From assembly GCF_002209485.1 (NCBI RefSeq), contig NZ_NJIX01000005.1:62001-126000 (forward strand): 64,000 bases of DNA, read 5' to 3'. The DNA is from Achromobacter sp. HZ34. GTDB lineage: Bacteria; Pseudomonadota; Gammaproteobacteria; Burkholderiales; Burkholderiaceae_B. Shown piece after piece: positions 52,565 to 61,082 of the stretch. The translations under genes and the position numbers were made by a program. Position 1 is the first letter of the stretch. Each line of letters starts with the position of its first letter. Below the pieces are notes generated by a model. It had not been told where the DNA came from. It made no database searches and was given only the letters and a program-made list of their open reading frames with translations.

Positions 52565-53742
52565 GCTTGCTGGCGCGTGGCCGCCGCGGCCTTGCCGGAA
52601 CGCATGATCACCGCCACGCCATAGAGCACGATGACGCTGCCGATGTACAGCACGGCGTCCACCCAGGATGAGCGCGCGGGCGTCGCCACGCCGACCAGGC
52701 ACAGCGCCAGCAGCACCAGGACCAAATGGGCGCAAAACACCGACAGTGACGATTGGCCCAAGGTTTCCAGGAACCGCACCCGCGGCAGATGGCGCTTGAG
52801 CCACCCGTCGTAGTGCATGGCCAGTACTACCAGGGCAAATACATTGAGCAGGCGCATCGGCGCCAGGTGCCACTTGTCCCACAGGAAGTTGATGGCTTCG
52901 CCGTCGGGGAAAGGCGCCTGCCCGGTCAGGTGGCGCCAGATGAAGAACGTGCCGGCAACCAGCGCCGCGCCCCATACCAGCACGCGCGGAAAAGGACGGC
53001 GCTGCTCGGCCGGCACGCGCGCATGGGTCGAACCCAGCCACAAGCCGAAGATCCACAACAACTGCCAGCCGAAGGTTTCGAACGCGCCGGTTTCGCTGAA
53101 CGGCACCGGCAGGCCGGTGGCGTCGACCAGCCAGGAATAGAGGTACTGGGACAGGCCGAACTGCGTGGCGACCCACAGCAGCCCGCTTACCGTGAGGATG
53201 GTGCGCCAGCCATGGCGCAGGCCGATGGACAGCACCCACGGGCTTATCAGCATGAACATCACGTAGATAGGCAGGATGTCCAGCAGGGGCGGGTTGTAGA
53301 TCAGCGCCAGCGCGGACAGCAGCGCGGTGGTCGGCTCCTGCAGGTAGTACCACATCAGATGCTGCACGTCGGGTTGCGGAATGGCCAGCCCCAACACCGC
53401 GATGAGGGTGAAGAGAAACAGCAGGCAGGCGGCCTGGCACGCATACACCACCAGCGCCCGGCGCAGGAAGGCCTTGTGCATGGCGGTGATGCCGTCACGC
53501 ATGTAGCGTTGGGTGTAGACCAGGCCGGCCATATAGGCCGACAACAGGACGAAGCCTTCGGCCGCCGAGACGAAACCGAATGGCTGGGAAGTGGGGATGG
53601 CGAATTTGGTCGGCAGATGGGTGGACAGCATCAACACCAGCATCAGGCCACGGACCGCGTCCAGTTCCCACATACGTGGGCGGCCGGTCTTGGCCGCGGT
53701 GCGGGGGGGATGAATTGCCGGAGATATCGGATTTGCTGCCAT
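52531..53742 (-). CDS. OpgC-like membrane acyltransferase
   Basis: 403 residues. The N-terminal RMWELDAVRGLMLVLMLSTHLP is the diagnostic start of OpgC proteins, followed by about ten membrane helices. E. coli OpgC succinylates osmoregulated periplasmic glucans. No opgG/opgH is in the window, so the acceptor could be glucan made elsewhere or the exopolysaccharide encoded just upstream (54.1-62.3 kb, same strand, 372-bp gap with a terminator-like hairpin between). The last residues QQAKPAQQAKPAQ arise from an 18-bp repeat and look non-essential. Confidence 0.87.
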   Translation of the reverse strand: MAANPISPAIHPPRTAAKTGRPRMWELDAVRGLMLVLMLSTHLPTKFAIPTSQPFGFVSAAEGFVLLSAYMAGLVYTQRYMRDGITAMHKAFLRRALVVYACQAACLLFLFTLIAVLGLAIPQPDVQHLMWYYLQEPTTALLSALALIYNPPLLDILPIYVMFMLISPWVLSIGLRHGWRTILTVSGLLWVATQFGLSQYLYSWLVDATGLPVPFSETGAFETFGWQLLWIFGLWLGSTHARVPAEQRRPFPRVLVWGAALVAGTFFIWRHLTGQAPFPDGEAINFLWDKWHLAPMRLLNVFALVVLAMHYDGWLKRHLPRVRFLETLGQSSLSVFCAHLVLVLLALCLVGVATPARSSWVDAVLYIGSVIVLYGVAVIMRSGKAAAATRQQAKPAQQAKPAQ

Positions 53743-54114
53743 GATCTGCTTCTGCCTTCGATAGCGTCGATCCAGATGAAGGGGCGGGGGCCTGCCACGG
53801 GGCTTGCCTGGCCGCCTCGTGAGCGGCGCTTTCCCTAAGCAAACTTCAGGCCCGGGCCAGCGGCGCTATCGTTGATTAATTGATTGATTCGGGTAGCTGC
53901 CGGGACACGGCCGCAGGCGCGCGTCCCCTTTTATTTCGTCCCGCTGCGTCGACACAGCGTCTCGGCCTGGTCACGAGATCGGGTAAACCCGAGATTACAT
54001 CGGTCTGCGGGGGAATTTGTAGAACTTCGACAGCGAAAAGGTAACCAGAAAACTCTGAAGCCCGGGGCCGCGGAACCCGGCCCCGGACGCAGCCGGCCGG
54101 CGGTCATGGGCTGT
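53743..54114. other. intergenic region, 372 bp, between glycan operon and opgC-like gene
   Basis: Holds a terminator-like hairpin (54062-54086) near the glycan operon and presumably the opgC-like promoter in its AT-richer part around 53870-54050. No gene seen. Confidence 0.5.
54062..54086 (-). terminator. terminator-like hairpin after the glycan operon
   Basis: Minus-strand CCGGGGCC ... GGCCCCGG (8-bp perfect stem, 9-base loop) 29 bases beyond the last gene of the operon, followed after some bases by GTTTTC. Stem is strong, T-run weak and displaced. Confidence 0.5.
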
Positions 54115-54996
54115 CTAGCGAGCCAGGGCCTTTACCAGCGCGGACGTCACGTAATGCGGCCCGTCGAACAGGTAAGTCTGGTACCCGCCATAGGCCGCCA
54201 GCTGCGGGCGCAACTCGTCGGCCGTGGCAGGCCGGAATCCGCCCGGGACTGGCCTGAATGCCTCCACGATGATCCGGACGCGCTCCCTTCCCAGCTTCTT
54301 GCGCAAGGCATCCGCGTACTCCCGCGCGACTTTGGGCGTGCGCGCGTACACGCCCACGCCATCCTGGAAGAACACGCCGACGTCCGGCGGCAGCCAGCTC
54401 GCCACCCAGTCCGCCGTCTCCCGCGCCCCGATATTCGCGCTGTCATAGACGCTGATCCACAAGGGCCTGGGCAAGTCCTTGAGCAGCGCCGGCAACCGGC
54501 GCGCGCCCTCCCATTCCGGGCTGGCCTCCACCGGAAAGTACCAGCCGACCACGTTCAACGGCGTCGGCAGCCGCGCCAGCACGCGGGACTGCTCGGCCAG
54601 TTCAGCGATACCCGCGCGCGCCCGCTTCTCGTCGAAGCGCCCGCCCAGCCCCAGGATCACCTGACGCGCCCACGGGGCCTGGGCAATGCGCCGCCAGTCC
54701 GGCAACACCGGCGCCTGCGGCAAGCCGCTGCCCGGCACGAAGGCCAGGTCGTCGACGGCGGACCACTGGACCAGCAGCTCGTGCGCGCCCAAGCGCTGCC
54801 AATCGCCGGCGATGCCCACGCTGCGGTTATCCACCTGCCAGGCGATGCCCGTGACCGCGGGCGCCCGATAGCGCTGCAGCGCCCACCAGCCCGCGGCGAT
54901 GGCCCCCACCAGCAATGCCACCACCAGGGCGCCCAACAGCACCGTGGACGCCCGCGGATACCGGCGCAGGCAAGCTCGCGATCCGCGTCTGCTCAC
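54115..54996 (-). CDS. membrane-anchored TIM-barrel-like protein of the glycan operon
   Basis: 293 residues from GTG 54996, with the full AGGAGG ribosome site 5 bases upstream, overlapping the preceding stop. A basic N-terminus and one membrane helix (STVLLGALVVALLVGAIAAGWWAL) anchor a periplasmic domain. Strand ends carry acidic residues in the manner of glycoside hydrolases: VVGWYFPVEASPEW, ISVYDSANIG, GVFFQDGVGVYA and RIIVEAFRPV. This recalls DUF4434-like hydrolase folds. Position and size parallel E. coli ybcH (about 300 residues), third gene of the nfrA-nfrB locus, but equivalence is unproven. Probably trims or anchors the polymer. Confidence 0.7.
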   Translation of the reverse strand: MSRRGSRACLRRYPRASTVLLGALVVALLVGAIAAGWWALQRYRAPAVTGIAWQVDNRSVGIAGDWQRLGAHELLVQWSAVDDLAFVPGSGLPQAPVLPDWRRIAQAPWARQVILGLGGRFDEKRARAGIAELAEQSRVLARLPTPLNVVGWYFPVEASPEWEGARRLPALLKDLPRPLWISVYDSANIGARETADWVASWLPPDVGVFFQDGVGVYARTPKVAREYADALRKKLGRERVRIIVEAFRPVPGGFRPATADELRPQLAAYGGYQTYLFDGPHYVTSALVKALAR

Positions 54997-55004
54997 GTCA
55001 CCTC

Positions 55005-56690
55005 CTAGTAGGAATACGTGAAGCGGGCGAACACACCACGGGCCCGGTCATCGCCGAACACCCGTGCGCGGTACTGCAGCGACAGGTCCCAGTACGATTG
55101 CGGCGCATGGTAGCGATCTTCGCGGAACCAGTAACGCAGGCTGACGCCGGCGCCCAGGCCCGCGGCACTGTCCGGCGACCCACGATTGCTTGACTCGAAG
55201 TTCATCTGCGTATCGTAGTCATACGCCGCAACCGCATGGGGAAACACGACCAGCTTGGGACTGACGCCATCCAGCCGGTAACTGCGGCCCAGTTGCCATT
55301 CGCTGTTGACGTAGGTGCGTGACTGCCGGAAATAATGTCCCGCCTCCGCATACAGCTGCGACGTCCACCAGCTGGGCACATCCACGCGCAGGTCGGTGCC
55401 GATGCTGGAGCCATAGCCCAGGCGCGCCAGCCAGTCGGCCTGCACATTCGCTCCGCCCAAGGGAAACACCCGCTCCAGCGCCGCCACCAGGTTGACCTGG
55501 GTAAACGGCTTGACGCGCGCGCCCACATCGCCCTGCAGGGCGTCCGCCCCGGTGTCATACACCCCGCCACGGCTCCACAAGGTATCGGTGACGCCGGCGA
55601 ACAACTCCAGATAGCGCGCGTCTTGATAACCCAATGGCCGCCAGTAGACCTCCGTGCTGTTTTGCACGCTGTCGTTGGGCGTACTTGGCGCGCCGCTGAT
55701 GCCGCTGGACGCATTGGCGCCGCGATAAGTGGTGGTGTTGGTCAAGCCAAAACGCCGCTCCACGTCCGCCACCGCCCGGCGCGTCTGGAATTTGTCCTGT
55801 TCGGACATGGGCAGATTACCCGCCTCGTTGGCGTCGACGCTGCGCTTGAAGTATTTGACCGCGTCCCGGTCATTGCCCACCTGCATGGCGTTGTACGCGG
55901 CGTCTTGAACGATATTGGGCGGCAGCCCCTGCTTGCGGTCCAGGTCCGCGAACGCGGCATCGGCGCCGCGCCTGTCGCCAGCCTGCATCAGCGCGTACGG
56001 TACCTGCAGGGCTTCGTTCTCACGCTGCTCGCGCATGCGATCACGCAGCGTCAGCAACTGGGGCGCCTGGCCCAGGTCGCGGATGGCGGCGTCGATTTCG
56101 GTCTGCGCCAGGTCGCGAGCATTCAAGCGCTGCAGCGACTCGATCAACATCAGGCGATAGTCCAGGTTGCGCGGAGCCTGCCGCACTGCCAGGCGCGACT
56201 CGGTCACGGCCAGTTCATAGTCGCCGTCGTTGTACGCCGCCAGCGCGCGCTCGGCGGCCTGGAAGCCTGGCGGCTTGCGCGCGATGAATTCCAGCGGGTG
56301 GTCGCGGCGATACCTGTCGCGCTGGGCCAGGCCGATCAGCTTGCGCATGTCCTGGGAGTCCGGCCGCTGCCGCAAGACTTCACGCGCCCGCGCGATCGCC
56401 AGGTCGTAGTTCTTGCTGTCATAGGCGCGATAGGCCTCGGCAGCGATGCGTAGCGGCGGGCCGCTCAGTTCCAGCGGCAACAGGTGTTCGCCGCGCTTCG
56501 CCACGCCGTTCGCCCCCCCATTGTCCATACGCGTCGCGTCGCCGTTTGCTGCGCCGCTCACCGGTCCGCTTGCCGTTCCGTTTGAAGCAACGGTTTGCGC
56601 GCCGGCGGCACTGGCCTGCGCGGGGGCAACGGCCAGCGCCGCGGTGACGGCCAGCGCCACGGCGGCGGGCTCCATGAACCAGTGCTTCAT
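55005..56690 (-). CDS. NfrA-like outer-membrane export protein, short form
   Basis: 561 residues. Signal peptide to about residue 29 (LAVAPAQASAAG), a Gly/Ala/Asn-rich linker, a helical TPR-type region (about 78-320: AEAYRAYDSKNYDLAIARAREVL; ALAAYNDGDYELAVTESRLAV) and a C-terminal beta-barrel of the NfrA_C type (VYWRPLGYQDARYLELFAGVTD to ARVFGDDRARGVFARFTYSY, aromatic end). E. coli NfrA, the phage N4 receptor, has about 990 residues, so the TPR part is much reduced here. GGAGG precedes the ATG, which overlaps the glycosyltransferase stop (ATGA). Inferred polysaccharide exit port. Confidence 0.85.
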   Translation of the reverse strand: MKHWFMEPAAVALAVTAALAVAPAQASAAGAQTVASNGTASGPVSGAANGDATRMDNGGANGVAKRGEHLLPLELSGPPLRIAAEAYRAYDSKNYDLAIARAREVLRQRPDSQDMRKLIGLAQRDRYRRDHPLEFIARKPPGFQAAERALAAYNDGDYELAVTESRLAVRQAPRNLDYRLMLIESLQRLNARDLAQTEIDAAIRDLGQAPQLLTLRDRMREQRENEALQVPYALMQAGDRRGADAAFADLDRKQGLPPNIVQDAAYNAMQVGNDRDAVKYFKRSVDANEAGNLPMSEQDKFQTRRAVADVERRFGLTNTTTYRGANASSGISGAPSTPNDSVQNSTEVYWRPLGYQDARYLELFAGVTDTLWSRGGVYDTGADALQGDVGARVKPFTQVNLVAALERVFPLGGANVQADWLARLGYGSSIGTDLRVDVPSWWTSQLYAEAGHYFRQSRTYVNSEWQLGRSYRLDGVSPKLVVFPHAVAAYDYDTQMNFESSNRGSPDSAAGLGAGVSLRYWFREDRYHAPQSYWDLSLQYRARVFGDDRARGVFARFTYSY

Positions 56691-58798
56691 ACACCCGCCT
56701 CCACGCCATCGAAACGCAATTGCCGCGTCACGGCGCGTTCGATGTCCTCGCGCTTCACCACGCCCTTCTCCACCAGATAGTCGCCCAGGCGCCCGTGCTC
56801 GCCCGGCCTGTATTTCATGATGGCGTCCGTCAACGCCGTACGGCTTACCGCGCCCAGGTCGATCAGCGCGTCACCCAGCAAAGGCGCCTGCGCGCGCGGC
56901 ATTTCCTGTCCATCCAGCATGCGCGCAAGGCGCAGCTGGGCATTGATGTCGCGCTCGCGCGCGATGCACTGCAGCGGCTCCACGCCCAACTCCTGCGCGA
57001 CCTGCTTCAAACCCTCGTCCGGCAGCGGCTCGGTCACGGCCACCTGCGGCCGGCCATCGACTTCGTCGATGAGGGGCACCACGCGCCAGCGCGTCTTGAA
57101 TTCATCATCCAGCGCGGAATCGGTGCGTACTTGCGCGGCCAGGTCATGCACCAGCGGCAAGTCGTTCTGGAAGGCAACGGCCTCCGCCAGCGTGCCGTCG
57201 TCGAGCCAGCCATGGTTGATCAGGATGCGGCCCAGGGAAAGGTCGCGTTGTTCGAGTTCGGCCAAGGCGATCTCCAGTTCTTCTTCGCTGATGGCGCGCC
57301 ACGACAGCAGCACGCTTTCCAGCCGCGGCGGTGCGCCCGCGGCCCGGCCGGTGGTGGGAAAGTCGTGCATGGTCTTGTCCCATGCCAGACGCCGATTCAG
57401 CAGCTTGCTGGTCAGGTACAGCCGCCATGCGCGCGCGGCCGCCATGGCGTTGACGAAGTTGCCGACGACCATGCGCGGAATGGACAACACCCCGTGCTGC
57501 CAGCCATAGATGCGGGTGGTGAAATAGACGCGGTGGACCATGCGCCATACCAGCATGAAGGCGTTGGCCAGCAACAGTGCCCGCACCAGGCTTTCCTGCT
57601 CGAACGGGGTAGGCAGGCTGAGATTCCAGTAACCGCTATAGTGGATGACGGCCAATGCCATCACCTGCACCAGCAGCAGATAGGCCAGGATGGCGATGAA
57701 GGAAGTGACGATGCTCTTGCGGTCGCGGAACACCAGGTAGCGATTGGCGAATGAGCCCGTCCAGCCCAGCTGCTCCCACCCTTGCAGGCCGATGCCCAAG
57801 GTCCAGCGCGCTTTCTGCCGGAAAGCCGTGCGGAACGTATCGGGAAAATACTCCCGCACGCACAAGGGCATGCGTAGTACCGTCTCCCGCGAGGGGGCGA
57901 ACCACGCATGCCGCGTCACACGGAACTCCACCGGAAAGCGCACGAAGCTGGCCTGCATGCCCGCCCGCGCCAGCCGCGCGCCCACGTCGTAGTCTTCCGT
58001 CAAGCTGTCCGTGTTGAACGGGTTGTTCTGCGTCTCCTCGCATAGGGCCAGCAGCGCCCGCCGGGAGAAACACGTGCCGACGCCGGCGGACGGCACCGAA
58101 TCCGTCATGCTGTCGCGCACTGTGAGGTCCTTGCCGTGCCACTCGGCGAACTCGTCCATGTAGGTGCCGGCCACCCACTCGAACCAGTTGCGCTCCAGCG
58201 CCACCACGGGCAGCTGGATCATGTCCCGGTCGGGCAGCAGATAGTTGAACAGCCGCAGCTCCAGCGGATGCAGCACGTCTTCGCTGTCGTGCAGGACGGC
58301 GCCGGAGAATTGCACGCCGTTGGTCTGCTCGAACCGGAAAATCGCCTGGACGATCCAGTTCAGGCAATCGGCCTTGCACGTGGGACCGTGGTGCGGCACC
58401 TCGACGCGATGCAATTGCCGATAACGGCGCCGCATGCGCTCCACCTCATCGATGGTGCGCTGGTCGTTGACGTAGGTGCCGACGAAGATGGAGTAATTGC
58501 GGTAGCTGAGGGTCGCGACCATGCTCTCGATCATGGACGCGATCACGTTGTATTCCAGCCATGCGGGGACCATGATCGCGATGTGCTGCTCGGGCTTGGC
58601 GAGCAGCTGCGCCTGCGTCAGGTCGTCGTAGCGGTGCTCGGCACTGCCCTTGACGAACAGGCGCAGCGCCCAGTACCAGAGGTCGATCACCAGGTCGTCC
58701 AGGCTGGACACCAGGATGACCGCCCCTACCCACAACATCCCCGTTTCCAGGAAGGTGTAGTACTCCGCGATCTGGTAAGGCAACCAGTTCATATTCAC
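56687..58798 (-). CDS. NfrB-like processive glycosyltransferase with MshEN c-di-GMP module
   Basis: 703 residues; GTG 58798 or ATG 58792. N-terminal membrane helix, then a GT2 domain: HDSED at 170-174 (DxD-type), TEDYD at 267-271 (base) and QKARW at 328-332 (QxxRW), the set of processive synthases. Helices at about 363-385 and 405-440 follow. The C-terminus (about 490-695) carries MshEN-type motifs: LSLGRILINHGWLDDGTLAEA with VAFQ at 520-544 and RLGDYLVEKGVVKREDIERA with VTRQ at 670-693, which bind c-di-GMP. This is the NfrB architecture, expected to polymerise ManNAc from UDP-ManNAc. Four-base overlaps with both neighbours. Confidence 0.92.
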   Translation of the reverse strand: MNMNWLPYQIAEYYTFLETGMLWVGAVILVSSLDDLVIDLWYWALRLFVKGSAEHRYDDLTQAQLLAKPEQHIAIMVPAWLEYNVIASMIESMVATLSYRNYSIFVGTYVNDQRTIDEVERMRRRYRQLHRVEVPHHGPTCKADCLNWIVQAIFRFEQTNGVQFSGAVLHDSEDVLHPLELRLFNYLLPDRDMIQLPVVALERNWFEWVAGTYMDEFAEWHGKDLTVRDSMTDSVPSAGVGTCFSRRALLALCEETQNNPFNTDSLTEDYDVGARLARAGMQASFVRFPVEFRVTRHAWFAPSRETVLRMPLCVREYFPDTFRTAFRQKARWTLGIGLQGWEQLGWTGSFANRYLVFRDRKSIVTSFIAILAYLLLVQVMALAVIHYSGYWNLSLPTPFEQESLVRALLLANAFMLVWRMVHRVYFTTRIYGWQHGVLSIPRMVVGNFVNAMAAARAWRLYLTSKLLNRRLAWDKTMHDFPTTGRAAGAPPRLESVLLSWRAISEEELEIALAELEQRDLSLGRILINHGWLDDGTLAEAVAFQNDLPLVHDLAAQVRTDSALDDEFKTRWRVVPLIDEVDGRPQVAVTEPLPDEGLKQVAQELGVEPLQCIARERDINAQLRLARMLDGQEMPRAQAPLLGDALIDLGAVSRTALTDAIMKYRPGEHGRLGDYLVEKGVVKREDIERAVTRQLRFDGVEAGV

Positions 58799-61062
58799 TG
58801 CTGCTTACCGCCTTCGATCTGGCGCCGGCGCGCACGGCGGCTGGCGATCACCAGGAACAGCACCAGGATCACGGCGATGGGGATGGCCCACAGCCAAGAC
58901 GGTTCGCGCCAGGCCTCCAGCCCGGTAGGAGCCGCGCGCGTGACCATGTCGCCGCCACGAGGATCGTCGGGGTCGAACGTGGTCACCGCGCCGGTGTCGT
59001 CCAGCATGGCGGCGTTGCCGCGGCCGAGCAACAGGCGCTGGGCCAGCACGGGTTCGTGCGCACCCAGGTTGCGGTAGGTGACGCCCCTCAGTTCGCCGCT
59101 CTCGTCCTTTCCGCCCTTTCCGTCCTTGCTGTCGGCGGCGCCGCTGGTGTGGGCCACTTGCAGGACAGCCATGCGATCCAGGGCGTGGATATCGAGCAGG
59201 GAGCGGGTTTTCTGGTCTATCTGCAAACGCCCTTGCGCATCGGCCTTGATGGCCTCGCCGCCGCCCTTCAACGGCAGGTCGAAGGCCAGGAAGGCGCGAG
59301 ACGGAGCGATGGGCGCGGACGCGTCCGCGACGACGTCGAAGCGCGCCTGCGTGGCGGAGATGCCCGTGGCTTCGGAGATGCGGATGACGCGTGGCAAGGT
59401 CGTGGCCGCGTGCTCCAGGTAAGCCGGCGGCACCAGCACCTGCGCGCCGGACGCGAAGCGGGCGGCCATGCCGGCGAAGTCGTCGCGCAGTTCCGCCTTC
59501 TCCACCGCGATGTAGCTGGAAGGCAGCACGGCCGCCGGGAAACCCTGCGGCGTTTCGGCGCAGCGGTCGCTGACGGGCTGCCGCTGGAACGACACGCGCA
59601 AGACGTTGCGCGAGTTGATCGCGTAGGCTGGAATGCGCGCCTCGATGCGTTCGCGGGCGCCATTCGCGGTCAGCTGGCGGGCGCCGATGAGGTAGTCATT
59701 GAAGTACAGCGATGCGACGGGCGGCGTCGACGATACGCCGGGCGACGCCGCGACGTCGACCACGGCTTGCGTCGGCACGCGGCCGTCGTAGGCGACGCTG
59801 CCGATGGCGAAGGTGGCGGTCCAGTCAGCCTGGGTCTTCAGGTCCATGGTGCCGGGGATGCCGCCCAGGTAGTTCAGCGACACACGCCCGTCCGGATCCG
59901 CCGGCACCTCCGCGCGCGCCACCGTCAACTGCCTGCCGCGCGCAAGCTTGCGCCAGTGATTGTCGAGCAGGCCGGCGGACTTGGCCGCCGTGGCCGCGTC
60001 GAACATCAGCACGGGGCGGTTGCCCAGCAAGGTCAGGCGGATGCTGTCGCTGCCCAGCGTGCCGGCAGCCAGTTCGCTGCGATGGCTGCGCCATTGCGCA
60101 TAAGCCTGGGCGGCTTCGGGATCGCGCTCCTGGATCTGCGCCTGCAAGGCGTTCAGGGCCGCCGCGATGGCGTCCAGCAACGGCTTGTCGGCGATGGCCA
60201 GGTCCGCTTGCACGGCGTCGGTCTGGCCCAGCATCAGCAAGGCGCCGATTTCCGCGGGGTCCTTGATGCGGTGCTTGTCCTTGCCGGTCAGCGCGGCGAA
60301 GGCCGGCACGGCGGCGAGCGCGGCGGGCACTTGCACGTTTTGCAGGTTCACTTCGTCGCCCGGCGCGGGGAAGGCGATAGTGCGTATCTCCTTGCCGGCC
60401 TGCTGCAGGACGAGCCCCAGGCGCCACGCGGCGTCGTAGCTGGCCGGCGCCAGGGTGCCCGGCGCCACGAGGATGGCGGGCGTGCCGGACAAAGCGTTCC
60501 ATGCGGCGTCGATGCTGGTCAGCCTGCGGGCGTCGAAGCTGTAGGCCAGGTTCGACGCGGGGTCCACGCGCAGCAGGTTGCCGATATCGCCTTCGCGCTC
60601 GCACAGCGTGCGCGCGACCGACGACGACCAGCGCACGCCGAGGCGCACGACGCCCTGGGGGCGCGCGTCCTTGTCCACGCCGATCCTGACGTTGGCATCG
60701 CCGCTTTTGGCGTTGAGGGCCTGCGCCTGCACGGGGTAGCCGTCCAGTGACAGCAGCATGGTGTTGTTGCCGCCGTCGGCGTTCAGGTAGCTCGCGCGGA
60801 AATCCAGTGTGGCGTCGGTGAGCGGCACACCTACGGGCACCGGCAGATAGAGTTCGCGGCGGGCGTCGGCACCGCTGAAGACCAGCGCGTTGGCGATGTT
60901 CACATCACGCAGCGTGATCTGGCGATGCTGGATGGTGTCTTGGTCGAGGTCGGTGATGGCCTGCGTGAGGGGACTGGCCGCGAAGGCGGACACGGCCGGA
61001 AGGGAGGCGATCAGGGTCAGGAACAGGGAACGTTTGAGATATCGCTGGGCGTGAAATGGCAT
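58795..61062 (-). CDS. BcsB-like periplasmic subunit of the glycan synthase
   Basis: 755 residues. Signal peptide (FLTLIASLPAVSAFAAS), a long periplasmic region with jelly-roll/flavodoxin-like alternation typical of BcsB (ITLRDVNIANALVFSGADARRELYLPVP; LDFRASYLNADGGNNTMLLSLDG; VSLYFNDYLIG-type strand near 470; FQRQPVSDRCAETP), and a C-terminal membrane helix (WLWAIPIAVILVLFLVIASRR) that would dock on the synthase. In cellulose systems BcsB guides the chain through the periplasm. No bcsA, bcsC or bcsZ is present, so here it apparently serves the NfrB-type enzyme. 20 bases after the epimerase gene. Confidence 0.88.
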   Translation of the reverse strand: MPFHAQRYLKRSLFLTLIASLPAVSAFAASPLTQAITDLDQDTIQHRQITLRDVNIANALVFSGADARRELYLPVPVGVPLTDATLDFRASYLNADGGNNTMLLSLDGYPVQAQALNAKSGDANVRIGVDKDARPQGVVRLGVRWSSSVARTLCEREGDIGNLLRVDPASNLAYSFDARRLTSIDAAWNALSGTPAILVAPGTLAPASYDAAWRLGLVLQQAGKEIRTIAFPAPGDEVNLQNVQVPAALAAVPAFAALTGKDKHRIKDPAEIGALLMLGQTDAVQADLAIADKPLLDAIAAALNALQAQIQERDPEAAQAYAQWRSHRSELAAGTLGSDSIRLTLLGNRPVLMFDAATAAKSAGLLDNHWRKLARGRQLTVARAEVPADPDGRVSLNYLGGIPGTMDLKTQADWTATFAIGSVAYDGRVPTQAVVDVAASPGVSSTPPVASLYFNDYLIGARQLTANGARERIEARIPAYAINSRNVLRVSFQRQPVSDRCAETPQGFPAAVLPSSYIAVEKAELRDDFAGMAARFASGAQVLVPPAYLEHAATTLPRVIRISEATGISATQARFDVVADASAPIAPSRAFLAFDLPLKGGGEAIKADAQGRLQIDQKTRSLLDIHALDRMAVLQVAHTSGAADSKDGKGGKDESGELRGVTYRNLGAHEPVLAQRLLLGRGNAAMLDDTGAVTTFDPDDPRGGDMVTRAAPTGLEAWREPSWLWAIPIAVILVLFLVIASRRARRRQIEGGKQQ

Positions 61063-61082
61063 CGTTTATTCGGATCTGGATT

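Noticed and set aside
55005-58798. Prophage or phage-adsorption cassette suggested by the N4 receptor names
   Set aside because: NfrA/NfrB are host glycan-pathway proteins that phage N4 exploits. No phage structural, lysis or integrase gene is nearby.
59056-60750. Open frame of about 564 codons antisense to the BcsB-like gene
   Set aside because: Composition typical of the complement of an Ala/Asp-rich gene; the sense protein has signal peptide and membrane anchor in the right places.
56687-61062. A standard cellulose (bcs) operon
   Set aside because: Only a BcsB-like protein is present. The glycosyltransferase has an MshEN tail instead of PilZ, and the outer-membrane protein is NfrA-like, not BcsC.
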